Below the pieces are notes generated by a model, which did no database searches, was not told where the DNA came from, and saw nothing but the letters and a program-made list of their open reading frames with translations. This document shows, one piece after another, positions 1 through 6,693 of a stretch of DNA of 8,097 nucleotides. Source of the DNA: Flavobacterium sp. (GTDB taxonomy: Bacteria; Bacteroidota; Bacteroidia; Flavobacteriales; Flavobacteriaceae). The position numbers were made by a program, and so were the translations under genes. The stretch's first letter is position 1; each line of letters begins with the position of its first letter. The stretch is taken from positions 1 through 8,097 of the forward strand of contig JAUXNR010000625.1 in assembly GCA_030682755.1 (NCBI GenBank), written 5' to 3'.

Positions 1-983
1 CCTTGCTGCGAAGGGTCGGTTTCAACAGCCGTGATTGATTGAAATACTTTTTCGATTGCCGCTTTTTCTTCCGCTTTAAAATTCAAAATCAAATCGCCAT
101 AATCGTTGATGATGTTTTGCTTTTGCACTTCAAACAACGAAAAGAGTCCGCATTTTTCAATAACTGCATCGCCTTTTTTGGGTAACAATTTTTCGTAAGC
201 CGCTTTGTTTTTAATGGGTAAAATGGCTTCGTAGTTATTCAAAATAAAATCAAGATTTTGATCTACGTGCAACTGCTGTAAAATCGATTGACAAATGGCT
301 TGCAATTCCGGTTTGTCAATTTTACCATCTTCGAGCATTTCAGCCGGAATGGGTTCTAAAAAAACACCTGAATCGGTTTGCAAATGATTGATTAATACTT
401 CATTTAAATAGATTGGATCTTCTTCGGTGCGGCTCACTTCCCACGTATTCATTTCCGGTGAAGGCTTGATTTTAATAGACCAAATCAGAATAGGAGCAAC
501 TGAAATTTGTCCGTCGTGCATGTCTCTTCTAATCAATAGCGGAAAACCAAAACCCAGCGAATTCAATCCTTTTTCGGACTGAATTACTTCGTTTTGAAAA
601 ATCAGATTTTCTAATCCTGAAGCCAATTTTTGTAAATCGAGTAAGCGATCGACTTCTTCTTTATCAATTTCTGTTTTTTTCTCTTTAGGTTTAGGTTTTG
701 GTTTAAAATCGTCGTATTCATTGAGGTAAATACTATCATTTTTAATTACCGGTTCTGATGGTTTTTTTGGTTTGTCGTGAATGGAAAATTTAAAATTCAC
801 ATTTCGCAACGTTAGCAAATCTAATACAAAATGTTCCGGCAAACTTTTGTGAATGGTGGCCAATCGAGCTAAATCGAATTTGTATCTTGAATTTCCCGGA
901 ATGGCGTTCAGGTGAATGGTTCTGCGGTTTCCTACTTTTAATTTGGTTTGAAAGGCTTGAAAAATGTCGGGTGTAAAGTTCAT
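1..983 (-). CDS. N-terminal part of a large superfamily I-type DNA helicase-like protein (partial)
   Basis: Reading the minus strand from the ATG at 983-981 gives an open frame of 327 codons with no stop before the window edge, so the C-terminus is missing. The visible part has an N-terminal domain of about 70 residues (MNFTPDIFQAF...), then a lysine/proline-rich linker (KPKPKPKEKK, about residues 94-103). After that comes a second domain with GFGFPLLIRRD (144-154), a strand-rich VAPILIWSIKIKP segment (162-174) and RTEEDPIYLNEVL (185-197). This pattern resembles, from memory, the N-terminal leader of very long Bacteroidota proteins annotated as AAA / superfamily I DNA and RNA helicases, sometimes with DUF4011. 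The Walker motifs of such a protein would lie off-window, so the helicase activity is inferred. The gene is divergent from rtcB. Its GC content is normal for the flank, which suggests a resident chromosomal gene. Confidence 0.75.
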   Translation of the reverse strand, partial: MNFTPDIFQAFQTKLKVGNRRTIHLNAIPGNSRYKFDLARLATIHKSLPEHFVLDLLTLRNVNFKFSIHDKPKKPSEPVIKNDSIYLNEYDDFKPKPKPKEKKTEIDKEEVDRLLDLQKLASGLENLIFQNEVIQSEKGLNSLGFGFPLLIRRDMHDGQISVAPILIWSIKIKPSPEMNTWEVSRTEEDPIYLNEVLINHLQTDSGVFLEPIPAEMLEDGKIDKPELQAICQSILQQLHVDQNLDFILNNYEAILPIKNKAAYEKLLPKKGDAVIEKCGLFSLFEVQKQNIINDYGDLILNFKAEEKAAIEKVFQSITAVETDPSQQ

Positions 984-1010
984 TTTTTACGGATGAGTTT
1001 GAAGGTAAAT

Positions 1011-1027
1011 ATACTATTTTATAGTAT
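1011..1027. promoter_or_regulatory. 7-bp inverted repeat in the divergent promoter region
   Basis: The arms ATACTAT (1011-1017) and ATAGTAT (1021-1027) are perfectly complementary around a TTT spacer. The element lies about 28 bp upstream of the minus-strand helicase-like start. It partly overlaps TAAATATA (1006-1013), which reads TATATTTA on the minus strand and matches the Bacteroidota -7 box TAnnTTTG except at its last base. It could be an operator for the minus-strand gene. The sequence is very AT-rich, so chance is a real alternative. Confidence 0.3.
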
Positions 1028-1045
1028 TATTTTTAGAAAATATTT

Positions 1046-1070
1046 TAGTACGCAAAATTATTGCGTACTA
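1046..1070. promoter_or_regulatory. Perfect 10-bp inverted repeat, candidate operator between helicase-like gene and rtcB
   Basis: TAGTACGCAA (1046-1055) and TTGCGTACTA (1061-1070) are perfect reverse complements separated by AATTA. The 25-bp dyad has a GC-containing core (TACGCAA / TTGCGTA) inside a strongly AT-rich region. That is typical of a dimeric repressor or activator site and is hard to explain by base composition. It lies about 80 bp upstream of the rtcB ATG, where a promoter is expected. I saw no convincing TTG / TAnnTTTG pair there; the nearest are TATTTTAG at 1041-1048 and AATATTTG at 1078-1085, each one base off. The regulator is unknown. It could also act as an RNA hairpin in the leader if transcription starts upstream. 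Confidence 0.55.
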
Positions 1071-1097
1071 CCAAACAAATATTTGCTTCAGAAAATC

Positions 1098-1130
1098 AAC
1101 CCGACTGTTGCAACGGACAACAGTCGGGTT
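1098..1130 (+). promoter_or_regulatory. Strong stem-loop in the rtcB leader
   Basis: AACCCGACTGTTG (1098-1110) and CAACAGTCGGGTT (1118-1130) form a perfect 13-bp stem closing a 7-nt loop, CAACGGA. It ends 18 nt before the rtcB ATG, leaving the purine-rich AAAGGAAAG free for ribosome binding. No U-tract follows, so it does not look like an ordinary intrinsic terminator on the plus strand. Possible roles are mRNA stabilisation, translational control, or a dispersed hairpin repeat; from memory, hairpins with ACCCGAC...GTCGGGT stems are common between Flavobacterium genes. The structure is seen directly and the function is inferred. Confidence 0.6.
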
Positions 1131-1134
1131 CACA

Positions 1135-1143
1135 AAAGGAAAG
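1135..1143 (+). promoter_or_regulatory. rtcB: Ribosome binding site of rtcB
   Basis: AAAGGAAAG ends 5 nt before the ATG at 1149 and contains AGGA at a workable Shine-Dalgarno distance. It helps choose 1149 as the start over the in-frame ATG at 948, whose extension would run through the divergent gene and the leader hairpins. Confidence 0.5.
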
Positions 1144-1148
1144 AAAAC

Positions 1149-2570
1149 ATGAACACACCAATCAACGGAAACGATTTATTAGCCTTGGGATACGAACAAG
1201 GATCGATCATGGGCATTGCCCTACGAATCAATAAAAAAAGAACCGGCTATACCCGTGCCGAAATGATGACTTATTATTCGGCAGTTTTAGCCCAACCGGA
1301 AAGCTATTTAGATGACAAAGTCTTTGGCAAATTAGCCACCGCCATCATCGAAAAAAGCAATGAAAAACCGGAAGATTTTATTCAGTTAAATCCGGAAACC
1401 AAAGCCTATGTTGCCTACGGTTCCGATCATATTGAACAAGGTGCCATCAAACAAATGGAAATTGCCATGCAGTTGCCTGTTACCGTTGCCGGAGCTTTGA
1501 TGCCCGATGCTCACCAAGGTTATGGTTTGCCAATTGGTGGTGTTTTGGCTACCAATAATGCCATTATTCCGTATGGGGTTGGTGTGGATATTGGTTGCAG
1601 AATGGCACTTTCTATTTACGATATTGCGGAAGATTTCTATTTTGAAAACGAAGACAAATTCAAACGAGAGTTAGTGGCTCACACTAAATTTGGAGCCGGT
1701 CACGGTTTTCACGGACAGTATAAAACCGATCATGCCGTGTTGGAAAGCAAAGACTTTGAAACCAATCCCTTTATCAAAAACCTGAAAGACAAAGCGTGGT
1801 CACAATTGGGTTCGTCGGGTGGTGGCAATCACTTTGTGGAGTTCGGAATTTTGGAATTTGCCCAAGACGATGCCGTGCTCAACATCCCGAAAGGAAACTA
1901 TGTGGCGTTGTTAACGCATTCCGGTTCCAGAGGCTTTGGAGCTACCGTGGCCGGACATTATACCAAACTCGCCAAGGATGTTTGCAAATTGCCCGAAGTG
2001 GCCAAAAACCTAGCCTATTTGGATTTAAATACGCAATTAGGTCAAGAATATTGGTTGGCGATGAACTTAGCCGGCGATTATGCGTCTGCCTGTCACGAAG
2101 TGATTCATGATAAAATAGCCAACGCCTTAGGAGCAACGGTTTTAGCGAAAGTGGAAAACCACCACAACTTTGCTTGGAAAGAAGTTTGGAATGGCGAAGA
2201 AGTCATCGTGCACCGAAAAGGAGCTACACCAGCCGGAAAAGGCGTGATGGGTATCATTCCCGGCAGTATGACTGCACCCGGATTTTTGGTACGAGGAAAA
2301 GGCGAGGAGCAAGCCATCAACTCTGCTTCGCACGGAGCGGGACGACAAATGAGCCGCACCCAAGCCGAAAAAACCATTACCAAAAACGCCATTCAAACCA
2401 TCTTGAAAGACCATGGTGTTACTTTGATTGGAGCCGGATTGGACGAAGCCCCAATGGCCTACAAAGATATTCACCAAGTGATGGCAGCCCAACAGGAATT
2501 GGTGGATGTAGTGGCGAAGTTTACACCGAAGATGGTGAGAATGGCGGATGATGGGAGTAGGGAGGATTAA
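1149..2570 (+). CDS. rtcB: RtcB RNA ligase (3'-phosphate/5'-hydroxyl, GTP- and Mn2+-dependent)
   Basis: The 473-aa cytosolic enzyme joins RNA 2',3'-cyclic phosphate or 3'-phosphate ends to 5'-OH ends through a GMP-histidine intermediate, and serves in RNA repair or tRNA ligation. All family motifs are present. They are PDAHQGYGLPIGGV (119-132), GVGVDIGCRM (143-152) with the metal-binding Asp and Cys, GGGNHFVE (224-231), HSGSRG (257-262), ENHHNF (336-341), HRKGATPAGKG (355-365), and SHGAGR (394-399) carrying the guanylylated His395. It is longer than the roughly 408-aa E. coli enzyme, as expected for this subfamily. The frame stays open upstream to an ATG at 948, but that extension overlaps the divergent gene, is not RtcB-like and skips the ribosome binding site, so 1149 is chosen. 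No archease or RtcA gene is adjacent. GC content is much higher than in the downstream cluster. Confidence 0.96.
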   Translation: MNTPINGNDLLALGYEQGSIMGIALRINKKRTGYTRAEMMTYYSAVLAQPESYLDDKVFGKLATAIIEKSNEKPEDFIQLNPETKAYVAYGSDHIEQGAIKQMEIAMQLPVTVAGALMPDAHQGYGLPIGGVLATNNAIIPYGVGVDIGCRMALSIYDIAEDFYFENEDKFKRELVAHTKFGAGHGFHGQYKTDHAVLESKDFETNPFIKNLKDKAWSQLGSSGGGNHFVEFGILEFAQDDAVLNIPKGNYVALLTHSGSRGFGATVAGHYTKLAKDVCKLPEVAKNLAYLDLNTQLGQEYWLAMNLAGDYASACHEVIHDKIANALGATVLAKVENHHNFAWKEVWNGEEVIVHRKGATPAGKGVMGIIPGSMTAPGFLVRGKGEEQAINSASHGAGRQMSRTQAEKTITKNAIQTILKDHGVTLIGAGLDEAPMAYKDIHQVMAAQQELVDVVAKFTPKMVRMADDGSRED

Positions 2571-2579
2571 ATTAGTAGG

Positions 2580-2607
2580 CAGTGGTCAGTGGTTAGTGGT
2601 CAGTTGT
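2580..2607 (+). repeat. Tandem heptamer repeat, consensus CAGTGGT, four copies
   Basis: Four consecutive 7-nt units read CAGTGGT, CAGTGGT, TAGTGGT and CAGTTGT. They start 10 bp after the rtcB stop, at the boundary between moderate-GC and AT-rich DNA. They could mark a recombination or slippage junction or be a dispersed intergenic repeat. No protein is encoded here on either strand. Confidence 0.7.
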
Positions 2608-2639
2608 TAATAAATCAGCCATAAAGTCAATGGGTTATG

Positions 2640-2671
2640 TTGATTTTGTGGTTGGTTTTTTGTTAAATTTG
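2640..2671 (+). promoter_or_regulatory. Candidate Bacteroidota promoter for the four-gene cluster
   Basis: TTG (2640-2642) is followed after 21 bp by TAAATTTG (2664-2671), an exact match to the Bacteroidota -7 consensus TAnnTTTG at an acceptable spacing from the -33 TTG. Transcription would start near 2678, giving a leader of about 84 nt before the methyltransferase ATG. A second, weaker -7-like box, TATATTAG, lies at 2739-2746 without a well-spaced TTG. Confidence 0.45.
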
Positions 2672-2761
2672 GGATATAATATTAAGAAGGAATTGATTAG
2701 AATAGGTTATTAGGAAAATTATTCATTGAAATAATTTCTATATTAGCACAAAAATAATTTT

Positions 2762-3673
2762 ATGCATGCAAAACCATTTCTAAAATGGGCTGGGGGTAAA
2801 GGTAGATTAGTGTCAGATATAGAAAATCTTTTCCCAAATAATTTTAATAATCAGAATGCCACATATATTGAGCCTTTTGTTGGTGGAGGTGCTGTATTAT
2901 TTTGGGTATTGTATAAATTTCCTGAAATTAAGAATGTAATAATAAATGACATAAACGCAGATTTAATAAATACCTATAGAATAATATCAAGAAAGCCAAG
3001 AAAATTAATTGATAAATTAAATATTTTACAAAATGAATTTTATTCATTTGAATTTGATGTCGATGGTAGAAAAGATTATTATTCAGAAAAAAGAGCATTA
3101 TTCAATTCTAGGTCTTCAGATAATTTAAATCAAGCGGCTTTATTTATTTTTTTGAACAGAACCTGTTTTAATGGACTTTATAGGGTAAATAGAAAAAATG
3201 AATTTAATGTGCCAATAGGAAGCTACATTAAGCCATTAATATGTGATTCAGAAAATATTCTAGAAGTTAGTAGAGTTTTGAAAAAGGTTAAGATTTTAGA
3301 TGGAGATTATGAAAAAACTATTGAATATGCTAATGGAAAAACTTTATTTTATTTAGACCCACCATATAAACCGTTAAATAAGACGTCTAATTTTAATTCT
3401 TATTCTAACAATGAATTTAATGATAAAGAACAGATTAGGCTAAGGGACTTTTGTAATTTACTTGATAACAATAGTCATCATTGGATTTTAAGTAATTCAG
3501 ATGTTAAAGTCATTGGTTCAGAGGATAATTTTTTTGATGAATTATATTGTAATTATGAAATAAATAGAGTTAGAGTTAAAAGATTTATTAATAACAATTC
3601 TAAAAGAAAAAATCTAAATGAACTTTTAATAGTAAATAAGGTTATAGAAGAAGTAGTATTAATACATAATTAG
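2762..3673 (+). CDS. D12-class (Dam / DpnII-M type) DNA adenine-N6 methyltransferase
   Basis: This 303-aa enzyme is predicted to transfer methyl from S-adenosylmethionine to adenine N6 in a short DNA site. The order of motifs is that of the class-alpha D12 family. KPFLKWAGGKG (4-14) and EPFVGGGAVLF (37-47) form the SAM-binding part, NDINADLINTY (62-72) is the acidic loop, and FLNRTCFNGLYRVN (130-143) is the conserved family block. LFYLDPPY (195-202) carries the catalytic DPPY, and LSNSD (243-247) follows. Length is normal for a stand-alone Dam-like enzyme and it looks intact. GATC is the commonest target in the family but specificity cannot be read from the sequence. No classical partner endonuclease is adjacent. 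The next gene starts 13 bp downstream, so a shared transcript is likely. It may protect self DNA from the downstream genes or be an unrelated solitary methylase. Confidence 0.93.
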   Translation: MHAKPFLKWAGGKGRLVSDIENLFPNNFNNQNATYIEPFVGGGAVLFWVLYKFPEIKNVIINDINADLINTYRIISRKPRKLIDKLNILQNEFYSFEFDVDGRKDYYSEKRALFNSRSSDNLNQAALFIFLNRTCFNGLYRVNRKNEFNVPIGSYIKPLICDSENILEVSRVLKKVKILDGDYEKTIEYANGKTLFYLDPPYKPLNKTSNFNSYSNNEFNDKEQIRLRDFCNLLDNNSHHWILSNSDVKVIGSEDNFFDELYCNYEINRVRVKRFINNNSKRKNLNELLIVNKVIEEVVLIHN

Positions 3674-3686
3674 TTAAAGTTTTTGA

Positions 3687-4895
3687 ATGAAAGAAATTAA
3701 ATTACGATTTGCAATAGTAAGCGATTTGCATTGTCATCCTGAGGATTTAAATAATTACAAAAATAATGCAACATTACTATTTACGGATAAATTAAGAAAT
3801 ATATCCAAAGAACATCCAGTTGAAAACTTAAAGGAACTTAAGATTAATGATTCAATTGAGGATGTAGATATTCTTTTATGTCCTGGAGATTTTACAAATC
3901 AATCAAATAAGCAAGGTTTGATTTCTGGATGGGACTTCACCTTTGAAATTTCTGAAATACTTAAAGCTAAAAGTGTTTATGCTACATTGGGAAATCATGA
4001 TATTGATTCAAGGAATACTTTTACTAATTATAGTTTTAGTTTCCCAAAAGGTATAAAAAAAAGTTTTCCTTTAAATGATAATGATATAGGTCAATTTTGG
4101 AATAAAGGTTTTACATTTATTGAAAGAGATGAATACTTGATATTAGTAATTAATTCAACACATTATCATACTCATGATCCAAAAGATCCCATTGATAATC
4201 CAAATGTCAAAGGTAAAATTGATAGAGGTGAAATTGAAGAAATTGAAAAATTTTTAAAAAAAAATAACGATGATAAGATTAAAATAATGCTATGTCATCA
4301 TCATCCTAAAGTTCATAGTAGAAATGGACTTGGCGAGCATGATTTTATTGAAAATGGTGAGGAATTATTAGATGTTTTAGGCAAGTATAAATTTGATTTT
4401 ATTGTTCATGGTCATAAACATGATCCATGGTTTGGAGTTCATAATACAACTTCTGGTTATAAAATTCCAATTCTTTCAGCAGGAAGTTTTTCTGCAAAAG
4501 AACAAATATCTCACTGCTATAAAGTTAATTATTTTCATATTGTAGAGATTAGAAAGGCAAAAAGCACGAATGGTACTATTAGAACATGGAATTATAAAGC
4601 GACAGACGGCTGGAGCAATAAGATGGAAAGTTTTTTACCTTTTACTGGTTTTGGGAATAGTGAAAACATTGAATCATTAGTTGATAAAATTGAAAAAATA
4701 ATTTCCTTAAAAATATCAAAGAAGTGGTCTGAAATAGTTGAAGAAATTGATAACTTAGAATATCTTTTACCTGAAGAAGTAGAAGAATTGTTTACAATGA
4801 TGGAAGCAAAGGAATATTCATTCACAAAAAATTCTCAAAATTATCCAGATTTGATTTATAATAACAGATTAATAAGAGAGAAACATGGATGTTAA
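3687..4895 (+). CDS. Calcineurin-like metallophosphoesterase
   Basis: The 402-aa protein has the full set of metal-binding motifs of the metallophosphoesterase superfamily: SDLH (D13, H15), PGD (D68), GNHD (102-105), CHHHP (203-207) and HGHKH (241-245, the GHxH motif). The catalytic domain spans about residues 5-285. A lysine/glutamate-rich, probably helical tail (about 325-375) has no recognised domain and may bind a partner. There is no signal peptide, so it acts in the cytosol. Enzymes of this fold include DNA nucleases (SbcD/Mre11), cyclic-nucleotide phosphodiesterases (CpdA) and phosphatases, and the substrate cannot be assigned here. The ribosome site is weak, as usual in Bacteroidota. 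The stop codon lies inside the next gene, implying coupled translation and equal dosage. An A9 run at 4256-4264 lies in the frame. Confidence 0.9.
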   Translation: MKEIKLRFAIVSDLHCHPEDLNNYKNNATLLFTDKLRNISKEHPVENLKELKINDSIEDVDILLCPGDFTNQSNKQGLISGWDFTFEISEILKAKSVYATLGNHDIDSRNTFTNYSFSFPKGIKKSFPLNDNDIGQFWNKGFTFIERDEYLILVINSTHYHTHDPKDPIDNPNVKGKIDRGEIEEIEKFLKKNNDDKIKIMLCHHHPKVHSRNGLGEHDFIENGEELLDVLGKYKFDFIVHGHKHDPWFGVHNTTSGYKIPILSAGSFSAKEQISHCYKVNYFHIVEIRKAKSTNGTIRTWNYKATDGWSNKMESFLPFTGFGNSENIESLVDKIEKIISLKISKKWSEIVEEIDNLEYLLPEEVEELFTMMEAKEYSFTKNSQNYPDLIYNNRLIREKHGC

Positions 4896-6693
4896 TTTTC
4901 AAACTAGCTTTAATGCTAGAAATATTGAGCCCTCTGAAATTGCAGAAAAATTTATATTTTCTCCAAGTTTTGATAGATTGAAAAATAATTGTCATTCAAT
5001 TATATTAGGTGCTAGAGGTTGCGTAAAAACGACTCTAATGAAAATGCTAACATTACCAGCATTATACAATTGGAATGACCCTAAAGCAAAAGAGTTCATT
5101 GAAAAAATACCATTTTTTGCAGTTTATATTCCAACAGATATTTCTTGGATTTTAAAAGAAGATAGTATCAAGTACAATAAAATTAGCGATGCTTTTAAGG
5201 AAAGCATATCAAAATTTGCTGTTAATACAAATGTTTATGAATCTCTTTGTGATACATTCATTAATATTTTAAAATATGAATTGATAGATCAAGAAGAAGA
5301 TAAAGAAATAGAATTATGCATTAATTTAATCGATAGATGGGAATTAAAAAAGAGTACAGTTCCTAAACTTCCTTATGTAAAAGAAGCATTAATGAAAAGA
5401 AGGGATGATGTAACCAAAATAATTCCTAAGTATCTATTAAATAAATCATGTGAGGTTCTAAATCAAGATTTTTTCTATTTAGATTATCTTACATCAGTCC
5501 CCACTGTTGTAAGTATTTTCAAAAGAATTTTTAATCTAAATGATTCAAAAAAATTTGCATTATGCTTCGACGAACTCGAATTTGCTCCAAAATGGTTAAA
5601 AAGAGATTTGTACGAATGTTTAAGAAGTACCAATCAAAATTTGTTATACAAATTAAGCTCTAGTCCAACTTTACCGAAAGAAGTTGAAGATGTTTTAAAA
5701 AGTGAGTATGGAGCTAGTGTAGGAAATGATTTTGATCCAATTAAAATGTGGGAATTGCAATCAAATAATGATTTCCCAATTAAAATTATACAATCATTAT
5801 TATCTATAAATGGTAAATCAAATAATTTAGAATCTTATTTTGGATCCAATTTTAGATTTATTAAAGGAACTGAAACATATGATGTAGGGAGTCATTATAT
5901 TAATGAGATTAAAGAGTTAATTGAAAAGGATTATTCGTTTAGAGAATTTTTATCTAATTATGGAATAGATGTAAATAATCCATTACCAAAAACAGAAGAG
6001 CAAAAAGTTTCAGTTTATAGAAAAATGAAACCTGTAGTGTACTTTAGAAATTATTTTGTGAAAGAATTTGTAGTTGAAAACGAGAGGCCTATATTGAAAC
6101 CAACAAGGAAACATGTTGATTTGTATAGTGGCTTAGAGGTTTTATTAAATATTACAGATGGTAATCCACGATGGTTAATAGGTCTTATAAATTCTATTTT
6201 GAGTAGGTCTAAATCAAGTAAAGTAGATCCTAGTGTACAATATGATGAAATAATTAAAGTTTCAGATAGATTTATAAATTTTATTAAAAACACTCCAATG
6301 AATTTTTCACATTCTGAGGATTTAACCATGGATGGTTTTTTTGATCTAATTGGCAAATATTTTCAAAATGAATTGTTGGGAAAGAAATTTCAATCAGAAC
6401 CTATTTCCACTTTTACATTTGATTTAAAAGAATCTCCTGATTTAGAATTAATAATAGAAAAGGCTCTATTGCAAGGGGCTTTAATATTAGTAGGTAATGA
6501 AAAAGAAATTTATGATTTTGAAATAAACAATAAAAGATTTAAATTATCTTATTTATATTATCCAAAATATAAGTTACCATTGAGAATGAATAAACAGATT
6601 AAATTGAGTTCTATTATTAAAGAATCGATTTCTGAAGAAAAGAAGTCAAATAAAGATAATCAACCTAAATTATTTAATGATTATGAAAATTAA
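4885..6693 (+). CDS. ORC/CDC6-like P-loop ATPase with altered Walker A
   Basis: The 602-aa protein has a nucleotide-binding region near the N-terminus. IILGARGCVKTTLMKML (39-55) is the Walker A, and ALCFDELEFAPKWL (225-238) is the Walker B with Asp229 and Glu230. KLSSSPT (256-262) sits where a sensor 1 strand is expected, and DGNPRWLIGLIN (425-436) resembles an AAA+ lid with a sensor 2 Arg429. RFKLSYLYYPKYKLPLR (551-567) is like the C-terminal signature of bacterial ORC-CDC6 family ATPases as I remember them. About 175 residues lie between Walker A and B, as in that family. The glycine before the Walker A lysine is Val47 (GARGCVKT rather than GARGxGKT), so ATP hydrolysis may be impaired. It probably acts as the regulatory or DNA-engaging subunit of a complex with its neighbours. 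It overlaps the upstream gene by 11 nt and the downstream gene by 11 or 17 nt. Confidence 0.82.
   Translation: MDVNFQTSFNARNIEPSEIAEKFIFSPSFDRLKNNCHSIILGARGCVKTTLMKMLTLPALYNWNDPKAKEFIEKIPFFAVYIPTDISWILKEDSIKYNKISDAFKESISKFAVNTNVYESLCDTFINILKYELIDQEEDKEIELCINLIDRWELKKSTVPKLPYVKEALMKRRDDVTKIIPKYLLNKSCEVLNQDFFYLDYLTSVPTVVSIFKRIFNLNDSKKFALCFDELEFAPKWLKRDLYECLRSTNQNLLYKLSSSPTLPKEVEDVLKSEYGASVGNDFDPIKMWELQSNNDFPIKIIQSLLSINGKSNNLESYFGSNFRFIKGTETYDVGSHYINEIKELIEKDYSFREFLSNYGIDVNNPLPKTEEQKVSVYRKMKPVVYFRNYFVKEFVVENERPILKPTRKHVDLYSGLEVLLNITDGNPRWLIGLINSILSRSKSSKVDPSVQYDEIIKVSDRFINFIKNTPMNFSHSEDLTMDGFFDLIGKYFQNELLGKKFQSEPISTFTFDLKESPDLELIIEKALLQGALILVGNEKEIYDFEINNKRFKLSYLYYPKYKLPLRMNKQIKLSSIIKESISEEKKSNKDNQPKLFNDYEN

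Noticed and set aside
1098..1130. The strong stem-loop as an intrinsic terminator
   Set aside because: No U-tract follows on the plus strand, and it sits just before a start codon with the ribosome site after it.
948..1148. In-frame N-terminal extension of rtcB to an ATG at 948
   Set aside because: It overlaps the divergent helicase-like gene and the leader hairpins, has no RtcB-like sequence, and a purine-rich ribosome site supports the ATG at 1149.
1796..2551. Several open frames on both strands inside rtcB (64-125 codons)
   Set aside because: They are shadows of the rtcB frame in higher-GC DNA, with no plausible protein features.
2580..2607. The heptamer array as a CRISPR
   Set aside because: Units are 7 nt and contiguous without spacers; no cas-like gene is present.
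2762..3673. A classical type II restriction-modification pair
   Set aside because: The methyltransferase has no neighbour recognisable as a restriction endonuclease; the adjacent enzyme is a metallophosphoesterase.
4592..6356. Minus-strand open frames inside the phosphoesterase and ATPase genes
   Set aside because: They are antisense shadows of well-supported genes, low in complexity and without motifs.
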